A DNA stretch of 64,000 nucleotides from Gammaproteobacteria bacterium (GCA_026706935.1 JAPOXV010000026.1:339721-403720), one strand, 5' to 3'; shown: positions 17,701-26,472, numbered from the stretch's first letter. Notes: generated by a model not told the origin, from the letters alone. Made by a program: numbers and translations.

Positions 17701-18144
17701 GGCGGCTGGCGTGCCAACACCTCAAGCGGTTTTGTCACATGGAACGGCGAGGCGCACTTCACGATCTATCAAGCAATCGAACGTCAACCGTGGCGGGTTT
17801 CGTTGGAACATGACGTGACGGTTCGAAAAGGGTTGCTTTATTCGATCTGTTACACCGCAAAGAGCGACGAATATCGATATATTGAAGTGAACGTCGACAC
17901 GGGACCCGGCGGCGAGCAACCGTACCGAGGTCTAATGAGTACTGGGATTGATCCTGAGGTCGGTGGCGGGCTACGAAATGTCGGAGTTAGCTTGAATACG
18001 GAATATCGACAGTTTCACCACCGCTTCATCGCCGATGAGTCAGATAATGACGCTCGATTGACCTTCAATCTTGCACAGAGCGTGAACGAAGTCTGGATCG
18101 ATAACGTTGGTGTGTTTTTCGGCAAGGACTGCGGCGAACCGTAA
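14788..18144 (+). CDS. Large haem-binding lipoprotein: beta-propeller, dihaem region, carbohydrate-binding-like tail
   Basis: 1118 residues. The signal peptide ends in a lipobox with Cys28 (L-V-S-C), so the mature protein is lipidated. Residues about 55-480 contain YVTN-type beta-propeller repeats ('VDGDRVYVVN', 'VSVIDSD', 'WVLNALANSVSVVD'). Two c-type haem motifs follow, C497-x2-C500-H501 and C652-x2-C655-H656, in a region resembling dihaem cytochrome c peroxidase/MauG-like proteins. The last about 180 residues resemble a beta-sandwich carbohydrate-binding domain (CBM4/9 type) with conserved Trp and 'WIDNVGV'. Likely an extracytoplasmic redox protein or oxidase. No cytochrome maturation genes are in the window. 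Confidence 0.8.
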   Translation: MSRSSIKYLRRSLHSVGFLSCFLVLVSCIGGTGGSWLPTTDDPDPPDEAATSDRTTGHLNFESPHSRPIAVHPDGDRVYVVNTPSDTVDAIGTETYEILDRIRVGVEPVGIGIKPDGTEVWVSNHVSDSVSVIDSDASNITYHQVLHTIQVFDEDTKSTRFDEPVSIAFVDDEKAYIALSSTNEIAAVDVASWEVTARLQITAQDPRAMVVRNNRLYVIPFESNNQTGVSGCLPENMATDPNCTFDADAHVVNAPDGNAQSLSLNYVLDIVRDSRFPDRDLYIFDTETDELLEIVDTLGTLLYGITVDSEGNVFVAQAEARNDANGKSGTEKHGLRELENRAFLNQVTKVDCTGDRCDTPEFIDLEPLPPEHPERDEALATPFAIQISDDDTTIVATAAASDKVFTMSTESGEVLDQLVVDSIPRGLALISNDAGEPERAWVLNALANSVSVVDVSDPEDLEVLDTIQLEDPSDPILKQGRIAFNSASASSTGTFACASCHPDGHTDQLLWVLDTPLCDVGCDQIQPRLVQDIRGLRGTAPYHWDGIPGDPFGGINTSSIETYVEPNCEIDNEESCTLHLIDGSLETTMCDQNDCALNDEDKPGHLNKDDRDAMSKYLLSVPYPPSVERPYDNTVTELGLEGIRDFHFNEQCGNCHYLPHWTTTNMGGSGMDLPSWRGASDRWKNAPQNRFFFVDQVGGDTRGFPERFSFTQSQKMYQMILEGSVGAPGSFARQVTLNSATADADITEDLLGALELADQEGAIVLEGEGILLSSEGEPSIIDLSFEGDSYQDTLDNLTEYSRDELLDLALDDELLITLTARFGPGVDYEHPQPTIWPAGFPIRLIFPGDRPQEFPELYDETEMRMRGDYISEGASLYVDGRKVDGTIRCESGELPDCEDNIVLINLEELPSTGGLEIDGINVVANNATMHLLQVQNPQGLFSNDFPFFVLTESGTARYRNILGMDGTIDQQGGWRANTSSGFVTWNGEAHFTIYQAIERQPWRVSLEHDVTVRKGLLYSICYTAKSDEYRYIEVNVDTGPGGEQPYRGLMSTGIDPEVGGGLRNVGVSLNTEYRQFHHRFIADESDNDARLTFNLAQSVNEVWIDNVGVFFGKDCGEP

Positions 18145-18173
18145 AAAGCGACTTCAGGAGCCTGACGATACGG
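18139..18173. terminator. Possible bidirectional terminator between convergent genes
   Basis: CCGTA (18139-18143) pairs with TACGG (18169-18173), and inside it TCAGG/CCTGA (18154-18165) forms a second perfect stem. It lies between the haem lipoprotein and a convergent gene, where a bidirectional terminator would be expected. The T-tract is missing, so confidence is low. Confidence 0.25.
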
Positions 18174-18176
18174 TAA

Positions 18177-18905
18177 TTACGCTCCTTCTACCGGTCGTGC
18201 AACCATCTCGTCAAGATTCGCGGTACACCATCGGAATGCACGTTTGATTCCCCGTAGGGAAAACTTGTAGAAAGACGTCCCAATCTTTCCTTTTTGGTTT
18301 GTTTCAAACCTCAGGATACTGCCTTCACCCGATCGTATTCGGTCATAGAGCGTTTCGCCGTTATCGGTCACGATTCGCCGAATGTCTCCTACAACAAAAA
18401 TGTTAGGGAGGCGTCCCGGAAATGAACCAACTTCGCGACCTTTGACGATCACCTTCGTTGTGACGTTTTCACCGTATGCCGGGTTGCCAATCGCGAACGC
18501 GTGGTATGCGTTGATCAAAGTTCGAGGTGATACCCCGAATGCGTCGCAGCGGAAATACATCACATCGCCGTCTTCACTGAAGCTCTCGATAAAACGGTGA
18601 AGGTCGCCATTGGTATCCACGCACGACCCATTGTTCCATTGCAATCTACGATTCCAATCGGTACTTGGTACACAAGATTGACCGCCGTGAACCTGAAAAT
18701 CGTAGGTTTCGGTTGAAGGAAAGCGACGAGACATGACCACCGCGAGACGACCCTGTCTGGAGAGCTGCGTCTGCTTTTGGAATTCACTAAACTCCCTAAA
18801 GAAGAACTCCTGCGCCTCTTGACGGGCTTGTCCTGTTGCTTGGTAACAACAGGCAATCAGAATGAAAAGTGTTAGTGCTAATCTCAAGATCAGGTTTCCT
18901 CGCAT
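18177..18905 (-). CDS. Exported protein of unknown function
   Basis: 242 residues. A basic N-terminus and hydrophobic segment (about 5-20) followed by A-T-G-Q form a Sec signal peptide. The mature part has conserved-looking cysteines in pairs (around 82, 94, 119 and the C-terminal 'WC') and a pattern compatible with a Cache- or PAS-like periplasmic ligand-binding fold ('GDLHRFIESF', 'GREVGSFPGRLPNIFVVG'), but I do not recognise the family. It could be a stand-alone Cache-type domain. It converges on the haem lipoprotein gene with only 32 bases between stop codons. Confidence 0.6.
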   Translation of the reverse strand: MRGNLILRLALTLFILIACCYQATGQARQEAQEFFFREFSEFQKQTQLSRQGRLAVVMSRRFPSTETYDFQVHGGQSCVPSTDWNRRLQWNNGSCVDTNGDLHRFIESFSEDGDVMYFRCDAFGVSPRTLINAYHAFAIGNPAYGENVTTKVIVKGREVGSFPGRLPNIFVVGDIRRIVTDNGETLYDRIRSGEGSILRFETNQKGKIGTSFYKFSLRGIKRAFRWCTANLDEMVARPVEGA

Positions 18906-19200
18906 CTAACGCGTCGGGAACGAACTAGCAATCATGTTTTTCGAGGAACATCCCGTACCGAACAAATCCTGCGCACTACATTCCACGTCGTTGTAGATCA
19001 CTCAGCCACATCTATCTTACTGCGTCTGATTAACGTACTAACGAACCCACCAATGCTGTTCAGTACAACGCAATCCGATGTACAAGCATCAGCGACGGAA
19101 ATCCTGTTTTCGGACCTTATCGAGCGCGCGGTCGAAATACGGAATAATCCGTGCTTAGAGCATCGAAATATCCATAGTAAGGAAGAGCGGATTCCTATTA

Positions 19201-20154
19201 ATGAACGACCAAGAGAAATTCCTGTTTGACCTACGCGGCTATATCGTTGTCGAGAACGCGTTGACGTCTAGTCAAGTCAGTGATCTGTCCGACCGATTGG
19301 AGGAACGACGTAGGACCGCAACAACGGAAGACAAAGACAAGAAGCGCACGATTTACGGATCAGATCGGACGCTGTTTGCGAACGAAGACGACGCTGCGTG
19401 GACATCGCCTTCGTTGTTGGAGTGGGGAGGAACCTATATCGATCTCATCGATTTACCCACGATCACGCCGTATCTCGAGACCCTCTTGGGTGTCGGCTAT
19501 CGCCTCGATCACGACTATCTTAAGGTCGAAAACGCGGACAGCCAACATACGCTTTATCTTCATGGCGGCGGACAAGGCGCCGGGGGAGCTCGCGACATTG
19601 TTGGTCCAACCGACGGTGGCCAGTGTTTCTACCGCTACAACAATGGCAAGTTCTACAACGGGCTTATCACCGTCGCATTCGAACTAAGTGACGTCTCCCC
19701 CGAGAGTGGCGGGTTCGCTTGTGTACCTGGAAGTCACAAGATGAACTTCGCGTTACCAGAAGAATGGCGCATCAGTAAGACCCAGGCGGGAGTTCATGAA
19801 TCTGTCGATCGCGTGACCGCAAATGCAGGTGATGCCATCATCTTTACGGAAGCGTGTGCCCACGGTACCGTTCCATGGGAAGGCGGTGGTGAACGCCGTA
19901 GCATCTTCTACAAATATTGTCCCCATGCGGTGGTTTGGGGACCCTGTTTCTATAACGCCGACAATTACAGCGATCTAACTGAGAATCAACGTTCGATTCT
20001 TATGCCTCCGAGCGCATACGGTCCTCATCCACATACCACCGCAATCTGGAAGAAAGCGCAAGAAGAACAGGCAGAACTGCATCGATTGCGGAAGGAAGTC
20101 GCTGAGCTAAAGGCTCAACAAGTGGATTCGTTCGGCAGTTCCGCTGATTCCTGA
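19201..20154 (+). CDS. Phytanoyl-CoA dioxygenase family protein (LHGG subfamily)
   Basis: 317 residues of the PhyH fold, an Fe(II)/2-oxoglutarate oxygenase family acting on varied small molecules. The region where most members carry H-x-D reads L-H121-G-G-G. The distal His is H221 ('ACAHGTVPW') and the 2-oxoglutarate-binding Arg lies about ten residues later ('ERRS'). 'GGFACVPGSHK' at about 170-180 is the usual strand preceding the distal motif. The HGG variant recurs in a recognisable PhyH subgroup, so I do not read it as a damaged site, though metal binding may differ. The C-terminus ends in a short coiled coil (about 290-310). An AAGGAAG stretch lies somewhat far upstream of the ATG. Confidence 0.85.
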   Translation: MNDQEKFLFDLRGYIVVENALTSSQVSDLSDRLEERRRTATTEDKDKKRTIYGSDRTLFANEDDAAWTSPSLLEWGGTYIDLIDLPTITPYLETLLGVGYRLDHDYLKVENADSQHTLYLHGGGQGAGGARDIVGPTDGGQCFYRYNNGKFYNGLITVAFELSDVSPESGGFACVPGSHKMNFALPEEWRISKTQAGVHESVDRVTANAGDAIIFTEACAHGTVPWEGGGERRSIFYKYCPHAVVWGPCFYNADNYSDLTENQRSILMPPSAYGPHPHTTAIWKKAQEEQAELHRLRKEVAELKAQQVDSFGSSADS

Positions 20155-20211
20155 ATGCCACGATCGATACCCATCCTATCCTCTCATCAGCCGAACCAAC
20201 ACCTGAAATAA

Positions 20212-21429
20212 CTAAGGTAATTCGCTGAACGCCTTGTCGGTTCCTTCAAGCGCTTGCTCGATGTCCGCCTCCGTGTGCGCTATAGAGAGAAACATATTGT
20301 GCCAAGGATGGAGGTAAACGCCGTGACGTAGTGCGTTGGCACAGAATGCGGCGACTTGCGTTTTCTTTGAATCGTTTTCAAACTCGATCATCGGCATTTG
20401 CGGCGGTCCACTCTGGTGTATTCCAAAGCCGTGTCGCTGCGCTTGCTCGTAGAGTCCGTCACGAAACAGTTGTCCAAGCTGTTCCATTCGGCGAGGGGCA
20501 TCAGCCTCCTTCAGAACATCTAAAGTCTCGATCGCCGCCGCGAACGGCGCTCCTTGATACCAGAACGAACCTGTATAGAAAATGCTCGAAGCTGCCTCTC
20601 GATACGCCTCGCTTCCAAGTACCGCCGCGAGTGGTTCTCCGTTGGCGATGGCTTTACCCCATGCGGATAAGTCGGGTTGGACACCTAGTTCGGACCAGCT
20701 CGCATCGAGCGACAAGCGTAGTCCACCTCTGACATCGTCGAGAATCAACGCTGCGTCTTCCGCATCACAGATTCGTCGCACCTCACGAGCAAATATCGGA
20801 TCTACCAATTCCTGTCTATTGGGTACGTCGTGCTTGTAAGAGGAAACCACGATCGCCGCAAGATCACCTTGAGCCTCTTTCGCTACTTTCTGTAGATCAT
20901 CGACATTGTTGAATCGATAGGTCGGATAGTGAACGTGCTCTTCCGCTGGCGTTCCTTTCGCACGACGATTAGCCCAAGGCTGTGAACCGTGATAAGCACT
21001 ATCGCCCACCAAAATCTTGCGTCTGCCAGTGTGTGCTCGCGCGATCATGTTGCAGATCGTGGTCGCATCGTTCCCATTCTTCGCGAACACAGACCACTCA
21101 GCATGCGTGATCTGATCGGTGAGTTTTTCAGCGAGTTCGACCAACACGGAAGGCGGTCCGTCAGCAATGTCGAGCCGTTCACGTTGAGCATCCGCCGCGG
21201 CACGAATGCGAGGATTACCGTAACCCGCAATCATCGGGCCGTAGGAACAAATGAAGTCGATGTATTCGTTGCCATCGACGTCCCAGAGACGACAACCCGA
21301 CGCCCGTTCGAAAAACTGTGGATACCCTTCCGGCATGCCCCGATATACAGACATATGTCCATACATGCCTCCGGGGATAACGCGCTCTGCCCTCCCTCGA
21401 AGTTGTACATCGATCGATTCGTTGGTCAT
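20212..21429 (-). CDS. Class III PLP-dependent aminotransferase (glutamate-1-semialdehyde aminomutase-like)
   Basis: 405 residues. The layout follows class III aminotransferases: 'RLWDVDGNEYIDF' near residue 50, the cofactor-stacking region 'YHGSQPW' near 147, the PLP-pyridine Asp pair in 'ILDDVRGG' (about 231) and the Schiff-base lysine K259 in 'LSAWGKAIANG'. It resembles HemL-type proteins, but the phosphate-binding 'SGTEA' is replaced by 'NGNDA', so this is a paralogue and not obviously the haem-biosynthesis enzyme. The substrate is unknown. Its ATG has an excellent AAGGAGA ribosome-binding site. It converges on the PhyH gene, with which it may share a pathway (inference). Confidence 0.85.
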   Translation of the reverse strand: MTNESIDVQLRGRAERVIPGGMYGHMSVYRGMPEGYPQFFERASGCRLWDVDGNEYIDFICSYGPMIAGYGNPRIRAAADAQRERLDIADGPPSVLVELAEKLTDQITHAEWSVFAKNGNDATTICNMIARAHTGRRKILVGDSAYHGSQPWANRRAKGTPAEEHVHYPTYRFNNVDDLQKVAKEAQGDLAAIVVSSYKHDVPNRQELVDPIFAREVRRICDAEDAALILDDVRGGLRLSLDASWSELGVQPDLSAWGKAIANGEPLAAVLGSEAYREAASSIFYTGSFWYQGAPFAAAIETLDVLKEADAPRRMEQLGQLFRDGLYEQAQRHGFGIHQSGPPQMPMIEFENDSKKTQVAAFCANALRHGVYLHPWHNMFLSIAHTEADIEQALEGTDKAFSELP

Positions 21430-21705
21430 CGAGCAAGTCTCCTTCTGTTCTAACAGGATTCAATCTGAGAATCAGAACACCGTGTTAGCTTCTCAATCTC
21501 AATAGATCCACAGCACGCTCGCGCAATTGAGCCGCCCTAACCCGCGTAAGGTACGTCTAAGTAACAAGCGCGCGTCGAACTATAAACACAACCGTGTCGC
21601 ATGCGCCCATGGAGCTTGATACTAACGGAAGGACCTTATTTCTGCATACTTCGCACTATCCAAACGCATCCCTAACACTAAGGGGTTGTTGACCATTTCG
21701 GTGAC

Positions 21706-23013
21706 ATGGCAAAACTGACCCGACGACAGCTCACCCAGAGCGTCCTTGCCAGTGCAGCGATCGCACCATGGCGTGCATTAGCCGCAGATCCAGTCGGTCA
21801 GGATTCCACCGTTCCGTCAGGTACGCAAACCGACTCAGGTGTCACCGATTCCGAAATCGTACTCGGAGTGTCGACCGCGTTCAAAGGTCCGTCACGAGGT
21901 CTAGGCATCGAACTGTATCGTGGGGCGGTGTCCTACTTCGCACATGTCAACGATCAAGGCGGCGTTCACGGACGACGCATTGTGCTGAAGTTGCGAAACG
22001 ACGGTTATCAACCGGTACCCGCTGTTGAGAACAGCGTAAAGCTCATCGTCGACGACAAGGTATTCGCATTGTTCGGGTATGTCGGTACCCCAACCGTCAC
22101 CCGCGTACTCCCCGTCCTCAAGAAATTCCAGGATCGTGACTTCCTGCTGTTCTTCCCATTCACGGGAGCTCAACCTCAGCGCCAACCGCCGTATGACGAG
22201 TTCGCATTTAATCTTCGTGCGTCGTACAAGCAGGAAACAGCAGGACTCGTCGACAACTTCGTTTCCATCGGTCGCGAACGCATCGCCGTTTTCTATCAGG
22301 CTGATGCCTACGGGCGCAGCGGCTGGGCAGGTGTACGCGCAGCGCTCAAGAAGTACGACAAGAAGCTAGTCGGTGAAGCCACGTACCGGCGCGGCGAGCA
22401 ATACACGGCCGTCATGCGAGCGCAGGTTGAACGGCTGAAGAAAGTCAATCCTGACGCAGTCATCTGCATCGGCGCTTACGCCGCTTGTTCTGCGTTTGCC
22501 CGCGATGCGATTGATGGTGGTCTCGACGTCCCTATCGCGAATCTGTCGTTCGTTGGTAGCGAAAACCTGCTGAAGAACCTCACGGATGAGTTTGGATCTG
22601 AAAGTGAACGGTATTCACGGTGGCTCGTTAACTCACAAGTGGTGCCTTCATACGAAGACTTAACCATGTCATCCATCAGCGAATACGAAGATCTGATGTC
22701 GCGCTATGACCCGACACCTCCTCCCGAGTTTGAGGAGCACGACTACGTACCGTTTGCAAAGAGCTTCACGAGTCTCGAAGGCTTCCTAAACGCGAAGTTG
22801 ATGACCGAGATTCTGATGCGGGCGGGTCCGAGTCCTTCGCGTGCCTTGCTTGAAGATGCGGTTTTCTCGATCCAGAATCACGACTTGGGTATCGGCGAGA
22901 TGGTTCATTTCAGCCCGGAACGTCGCCAGGGACTGGATCAGGTGTACTACACGATCGTGGAAAACAACCGGTTCGTCGGTTTGACGGACTGGGAGGCCAA
23001 GTTCGCGACATGA
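21706..23013 (+). CDS. Periplasmic solute-binding protein (Leu/Ile/Val type I), signalling-associated
   Basis: 435 residues. The N-terminus T-R-R-Q-L-T with a hydrophobic stretch and A-L-A|A reads as a Tat-like signal. The mature part is a type I periplasmic binding fold of the branched-chain amino-acid family ('GVTDSEIVLGVSTAFKGP', 'GGVHGRRI', 'RNDGYQP', 'FGYVGTPT'). It is clearly paralogous to the binding protein at 54952-56148. No ABC permease or ATPase gene is nearby. Instead its stop overlaps the start of a HAMP membrane sensor (ATGA), and an OxlT-type transporter follows. I infer that it presents a ligand to the sensor. The ligand is unknown. Confidence 0.88.
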   Translation: MAKLTRRQLTQSVLASAAIAPWRALAADPVGQDSTVPSGTQTDSGVTDSEIVLGVSTAFKGPSRGLGIELYRGAVSYFAHVNDQGGVHGRRIVLKLRNDGYQPVPAVENSVKLIVDDKVFALFGYVGTPTVTRVLPVLKKFQDRDFLLFFPFTGAQPQRQPPYDEFAFNLRASYKQETAGLVDNFVSIGRERIAVFYQADAYGRSGWAGVRAALKKYDKKLVGEATYRRGEQYTAVMRAQVERLKKVNPDAVICIGAYAACSAFARDAIDGGLDVPIANLSFVGSENLLKNLTDEFGSESERYSRWLVNSQVVPSYEDLTMSSISEYEDLMSRYDPTPPPEFEEHDYVPFAKSFTSLEGFLNAKLMTEILMRAGPSPSRALLEDAVFSIQNHDLGIGEMVHFSPERRQGLDQVYYTIVENNRFVGLTDWEAKFAT

Positions 23014-23762
23014 AGATCACTCGGCTGTTTCAGCGTACGATGTTTGGGATCTTCTTCCTGTTCCTGCTGATCGGCGTTTCAACCTCAGTCGTGAGTATTT
23101 ACTCCGTCGATCTCCACCTTACTTCGGAGTACGAAGAAAACAGTCGGGACATCGCCAAAACGATCGCAGATGCCAGCGTCGACATCATCCTTAACCGAGA
23201 TTTGTCGTCGTTGCAGTCCTTAATCGACCAATTTGTCGAGATTCAAGGCATCAGCTACATCTACATCGTGAACGATACAGACGAGTACCTTGCACACACG
23301 TTTGTTCCTGGAATTCCGGAGGAAATTCTCGAAAGTGAACGCCAAGTCGGCGAAACGGTAACACGCAATCTCGCCGGGATGGGTGACTTCGTCGAGGTAA
23401 GCAGCTACATCTTGGCCGGCCACGTAGGAAGCGTGCACATCGGCATGGACGTCAGTCACGTCGCGTTGGCAATCCAACAGGCTATTGGTAATCAAATCTA
23501 TTTGATCGCGATCATCTTTTTCGTTGGCATCTTTGCATCGATCTGGTTCGTCAGTTTCGCGGCAAAACCCATCAATTCACTGCTTGATTACGCCGTGATA
23601 CTCGCGAAAGGTGAGCGGCAAGAAGATTCGAAAATACCTAATGAACAAATTCTCACGAGAAATGATGAAGTGGGACATCTAGCGCGCTTATTTCAGTATT
23701 TCTCGACCGTAACAGACACCGAGAAGCTAGAGAAAGAGCCGGAAGTCAAAGAGACTAAGTAG
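23010..23762 (+). CDS. Membrane sensor with periplasmic domain and HAMP, no output domain
   Basis: 250 residues: transmembrane segment at about 10-32, a periplasmic domain of about 130 residues with a Cache-like strand pattern ('VEIQGISYIYIVNDTDEYLAHT'), a second transmembrane segment at about 165-187, then a HAMP domain (about 188-240, 'AKPINSLLDYAVILAKGE ... NDEVGHLARLFQ'). The protein ends there, with no kinase, cyclase, phosphatase or methyl-accepting domain. It must act through another protein or as an adaptor. Its ATG overlaps the stop of the binding protein, and the transporter gene follows after three bases, so the three are translated from one message. Confidence 0.8.
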   Translation: MKITRLFQRTMFGIFFLFLLIGVSTSVVSIYSVDLHLTSEYEENSRDIAKTIADASVDIILNRDLSSLQSLIDQFVEIQGISYIYIVNDTDEYLAHTFVPGIPEEILESERQVGETVTRNLAGMGDFVEVSSYILAGHVGSVHIGMDVSHVALAIQQAIGNQIYLIAIIFFVGIFASIWFVSFAAKPINSLLDYAVILAKGERQEDSKIPNEQILTRNDEVGHLARLFQYFSTVTDTEKLEKEPEVKETK

Positions 23763-23765
23763 ACC

Positions 23766-25124
23766 ATGGCTGAAGTGAGTCTCGTACAAATCAGCGGTGT
23801 CCCGTTCCGGGTGCCCAAGATTGTTATTGCGGGTGTCTGTACCGTCCTACACCTTTGTTTTGGCACCGTCTATGCGTGGAGTTTCTTCCAGGTGTTGCTG
23901 GTGCGACAGTTCGGTTGGACGTTTACTGATACCGCGATGGCTTTTGGATTCGCCATCTTCTCGCTTGGCGTCTCAGCCGCCTGGGCAGGTGTGCAGCTAC
24001 CTAAACTCGGACCGCGTCGACTTGCGTTCTTAGGTAGTGTGATGTTTAGCGTCGGATACCTCGTTGCCGCATTCGCACTATCACAAAACTCCCTAATGTT
24101 GTTCTACCTTGGTTACAGCGTTATCGGCGGTATCGGACTCGGAATGGGTTACGTGACCCCGGTCGCGACCGTTGCCAATTGGTTCCCTGAGCGCAAAGGT
24201 CTCGCGACTGGCATCGTCATGATGGGATTTGGCGTTGGGGCACTCCTACTGAGTAAATTGCTTGCCCCGTTTTTACTCGTTTACACCCAAGAAGATTTGA
24301 TCGATGTCTTCATGTGGCTAGGTGTGATATTCGGCGCCATCACGATTCCCGCCAGCTTACTCGTCGTTAATCCACCACGCGAAGAGACAACAGCTCTAGA
24401 AAACGCCGCGCCTGCGCTGTTTACGGAGGAAGACGATCCTCGCTATGTCAGGAACTGCGTGAAATCTCGCGAGTTTTTGGTGATGTGGGTGATTTTCTTT
24501 GTGAACATCGTTGCCGGTATTACGGTAATCAGCTTCCAATCACCGTTACTGCAGGACATCTGGAAGCTCACCGATCCCACGATCGAACCGAAGGTTCTAG
24601 CATCCTATGGCGCAACCTTAATTGCGGTGTCTTCGGTATGTAATGGAGTAGGACGTCTATTCTGGGGGCTGTTGTCTGACTACATAGGTCGCGTACGGGT
24701 TTTCCGCATCCTGCTCGCCACCCAGATGATCGTGTTCGGCATGCTGATGACCGAGAGAGATCCGTGGATTTTCTCAATTCTGCTTTGTTACGTGTTGCTG
24801 TGCTTCGGCGGCGGATTCGCTGTGATCCCATCCTTCATTTCTGATGTGTTCGGCACTAAAAAGATGTCGTCGATCTACGGATTTATCTTGACCGCATGGG
24901 CTATGGCTGGGATCCTAGGACCGCTATATGTCGGCTACCTGAAAGACAGCTATCCCAACAAGGTCGTGATCTATTGTTTCTTAATCGGAGTATTAGTTCT
25001 AAGTATTGGGTTTGTCTTTTCGATGTTGTTGAACAACGACCGAATCCGCATTGCCAAACCTACCATGGTATCGACACTGCTCGAATTCAACATCCCACTA
25101 ACAAGAGTGACGAGTTCAAAATAG
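23766..25124 (+). CDS. MFS transporter, oxalate/formate antiporter (OxlT) family
   Basis: 452 residues with twelve predicted transmembrane segments in two groups of six and a cytoplasmic loop at about 205-235. Signatures 'FGTVYAWSFF' in the first helix region, 'GGIGLGMGYVTPVATVANWFPERKGLATG' (split here by description) in helices 4-5 and 'GGGFAVIPSF' in the second half match the OxlT/YhjX group, which exchanges or imports small carboxylates such as oxalate, formate or pyruvate. It is the third gene of the binding protein-HAMP-MFS operon. I infer that the sensor pair regulates this carrier or reports on the same substrate. Confidence 0.88.
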   Translation: MAEVSLVQISGVPFRVPKIVIAGVCTVLHLCFGTVYAWSFFQVLLVRQFGWTFTDTAMAFGFAIFSLGVSAAWAGVQLPKLGPRRLAFLGSVMFSVGYLVAAFALSQNSLMLFYLGYSVIGGIGLGMGYVTPVATVANWFPERKGLATGIVMMGFGVGALLLSKLLAPFLLVYTQEDLIDVFMWLGVIFGAITIPASLLVVNPPREETTALENAAPALFTEEDDPRYVRNCVKSREFLVMWVIFFVNIVAGITVISFQSPLLQDIWKLTDPTIEPKVLASYGATLIAVSSVCNGVGRLFWGLLSDYIGRVRVFRILLATQMIVFGMLMTERDPWIFSILLCYVLLCFGGGFAVIPSFISDVFGTKKMSSIYGFILTAWAMAGILGPLYVGYLKDSYPNKVVIYCFLIGVLVLSIGFVFSMLLNNDRIRIAKPTMVSTLLEFNIPLTRVTSSK

Positions 25125-25178
25125 GAAATGAACTCGCGTTGATACTAACAGCTCGGTATACTCGCGGCTAAAACGAAC

Positions 25179-26351
25179 TTAATCGGGTAAACCCAACACC
25201 CGTTTCGCGATGATGTTGAGCTGTACCTCTGATGTTCCGCCTTCGATCGAATTCGCTTTAGAACGTAACCAACCGCGCGTCGAACCCCTTTCAAAGCCAG
25301 AGAATCCTTCGCCGGTCCAACCTAAGCCCTGGGAGCCTAAGATGTCCATCATCAAGTCCTGGCGCCGCATGTTCTGTTCGGTCCCGTAATACTTAAAGAA
25401 TGAAGACAGGAAACTGGGTGCCGCGTTGCTCGCAGCTTCTTCGAACGAACGTCGAATCGTCAACTGATAGGCAGCATCGTCGATGTTTTGATGGACGATA
25501 CGATCCCGAATATCCGCGCGTGCGATCTTACCGTTATTCGCACCACAATAATCTTTTGCGATTTCGTCGATAGTTCGTGTTTTCTGGCGCGTGCCACCAC
25601 GACCCCCTATCGAGCTCCGTTCGTACTGAAGTAAGCGCTTGCCTACTGTCCAGCCTTCGCCTGGATTTCCAATGCGTTGCCGCTTAGGCACGCGCACGTT
25701 GTCAAAGAATGTCTGACAGAACTCCGAGGATCCACTGATCAGCTCGATCGGCGAAACGGTAACACCAGGCGTTTCCATATCGAGCACTACGAACGAGATG
25801 CCTTGGTGTTTAGGCGCGTTAAAGTCAGTACGAACTAGACAAAAAATCCAGTCTGCTTCGTTCGCCCCTGAGGTCCAGATCTTGGATCCGTTAATTATGT
25901 AGTCGTCGCCGTCTTCATCCGCCCGACACTGCAGACTGGCAAGATCGGAACCTGCACCGGGTTCACTATAGCCTTGACACCAACGAATCTCCCCTCGAAC
26001 GATCGAAGGTAAGTGTTCCATGCACTGATCCGATGTACCAAATTCGAGGATCGCGGGACCGATCATCGTTAAACCGTGTCCTCCAAGAGGAGCAGGAGCG
26101 TTAATACGCCTCATTTCGTCCTCAAGGACTTGCAGCTCCTCGGGAGACAACCCGCCTCCACTATATTCCGTTGGCCAAGTGGGAGCGGTCCAACCACGAG
26201 ATGCCATCCTATCGAGCCAGACCTTTGTATCCGAATTTGGATATGTCGCCTTTCGCCCACCCGCGGTATAACCGCCGGAGGTAAGTAGGCTTTCAGGGCA
26301 ATTGATCTCTAACCAGGCTCTCGCTTCATCTCGGAAATGTTCTAACGACAC
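25179..26351 (-). CDS. Acyl-CoA dehydrogenase
   Basis: 390 residues, an FAD-dependent alpha,beta-dehydrogenase of acyl-CoA thioesters. It has 'QGYSEPGAGSDLASL' (flavin/substrate loop, about 130-145), 'GSKIWTSGA' in the middle beta domain and the C-terminal catalytic segment 'SIEGGTSEVQLNIIAKRVLGLP', with Glu as the likely base. Length is normal. The start is GTG. It stands alone, convergent to the OxlT operon with no clear terminator. Substrate chain is not deducible; the combination with an enoyl-CoA hydratase elsewhere in the window fits degradation of an unusual acid. Confidence 0.92.
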   Translation of the reverse strand: MSLEHFRDEARAWLEINCPESLLTSGGYTAGGRKATYPNSDTKVWLDRMASRGWTAPTWPTEYSGGGLSPEELQVLEDEMRRINAPAPLGGHGLTMIGPAILEFGTSDQCMEHLPSIVRGEIRWCQGYSEPGAGSDLASLQCRADEDGDDYIINGSKIWTSGANEADWIFCLVRTDFNAPKHQGISFVVLDMETPGVTVSPIELISGSSEFCQTFFDNVRVPKRQRIGNPGEGWTVGKRLLQYERSSIGGRGGTRQKTRTIDEIAKDYCGANNGKIARADIRDRIVHQNIDDAAYQLTIRRSFEEAASNAAPSFLSSFFKYYGTEQNMRRQDLMMDILGSQGLGWTGEGFSGFERGSTRGWLRSKANSIEGGTSEVQLNIIAKRVLGLPD

Positions 26352-26472
26352 AACTTTTTAATTTGAAAAGTGACTCGCGATTATATGTAGTTTAAATGGA
26401 ACCCTTCACACGCGCTATCGAAGAAAATCTATTTGAATAATAGTACCGTTCGAAAGATCATTCCTTTAAAAA

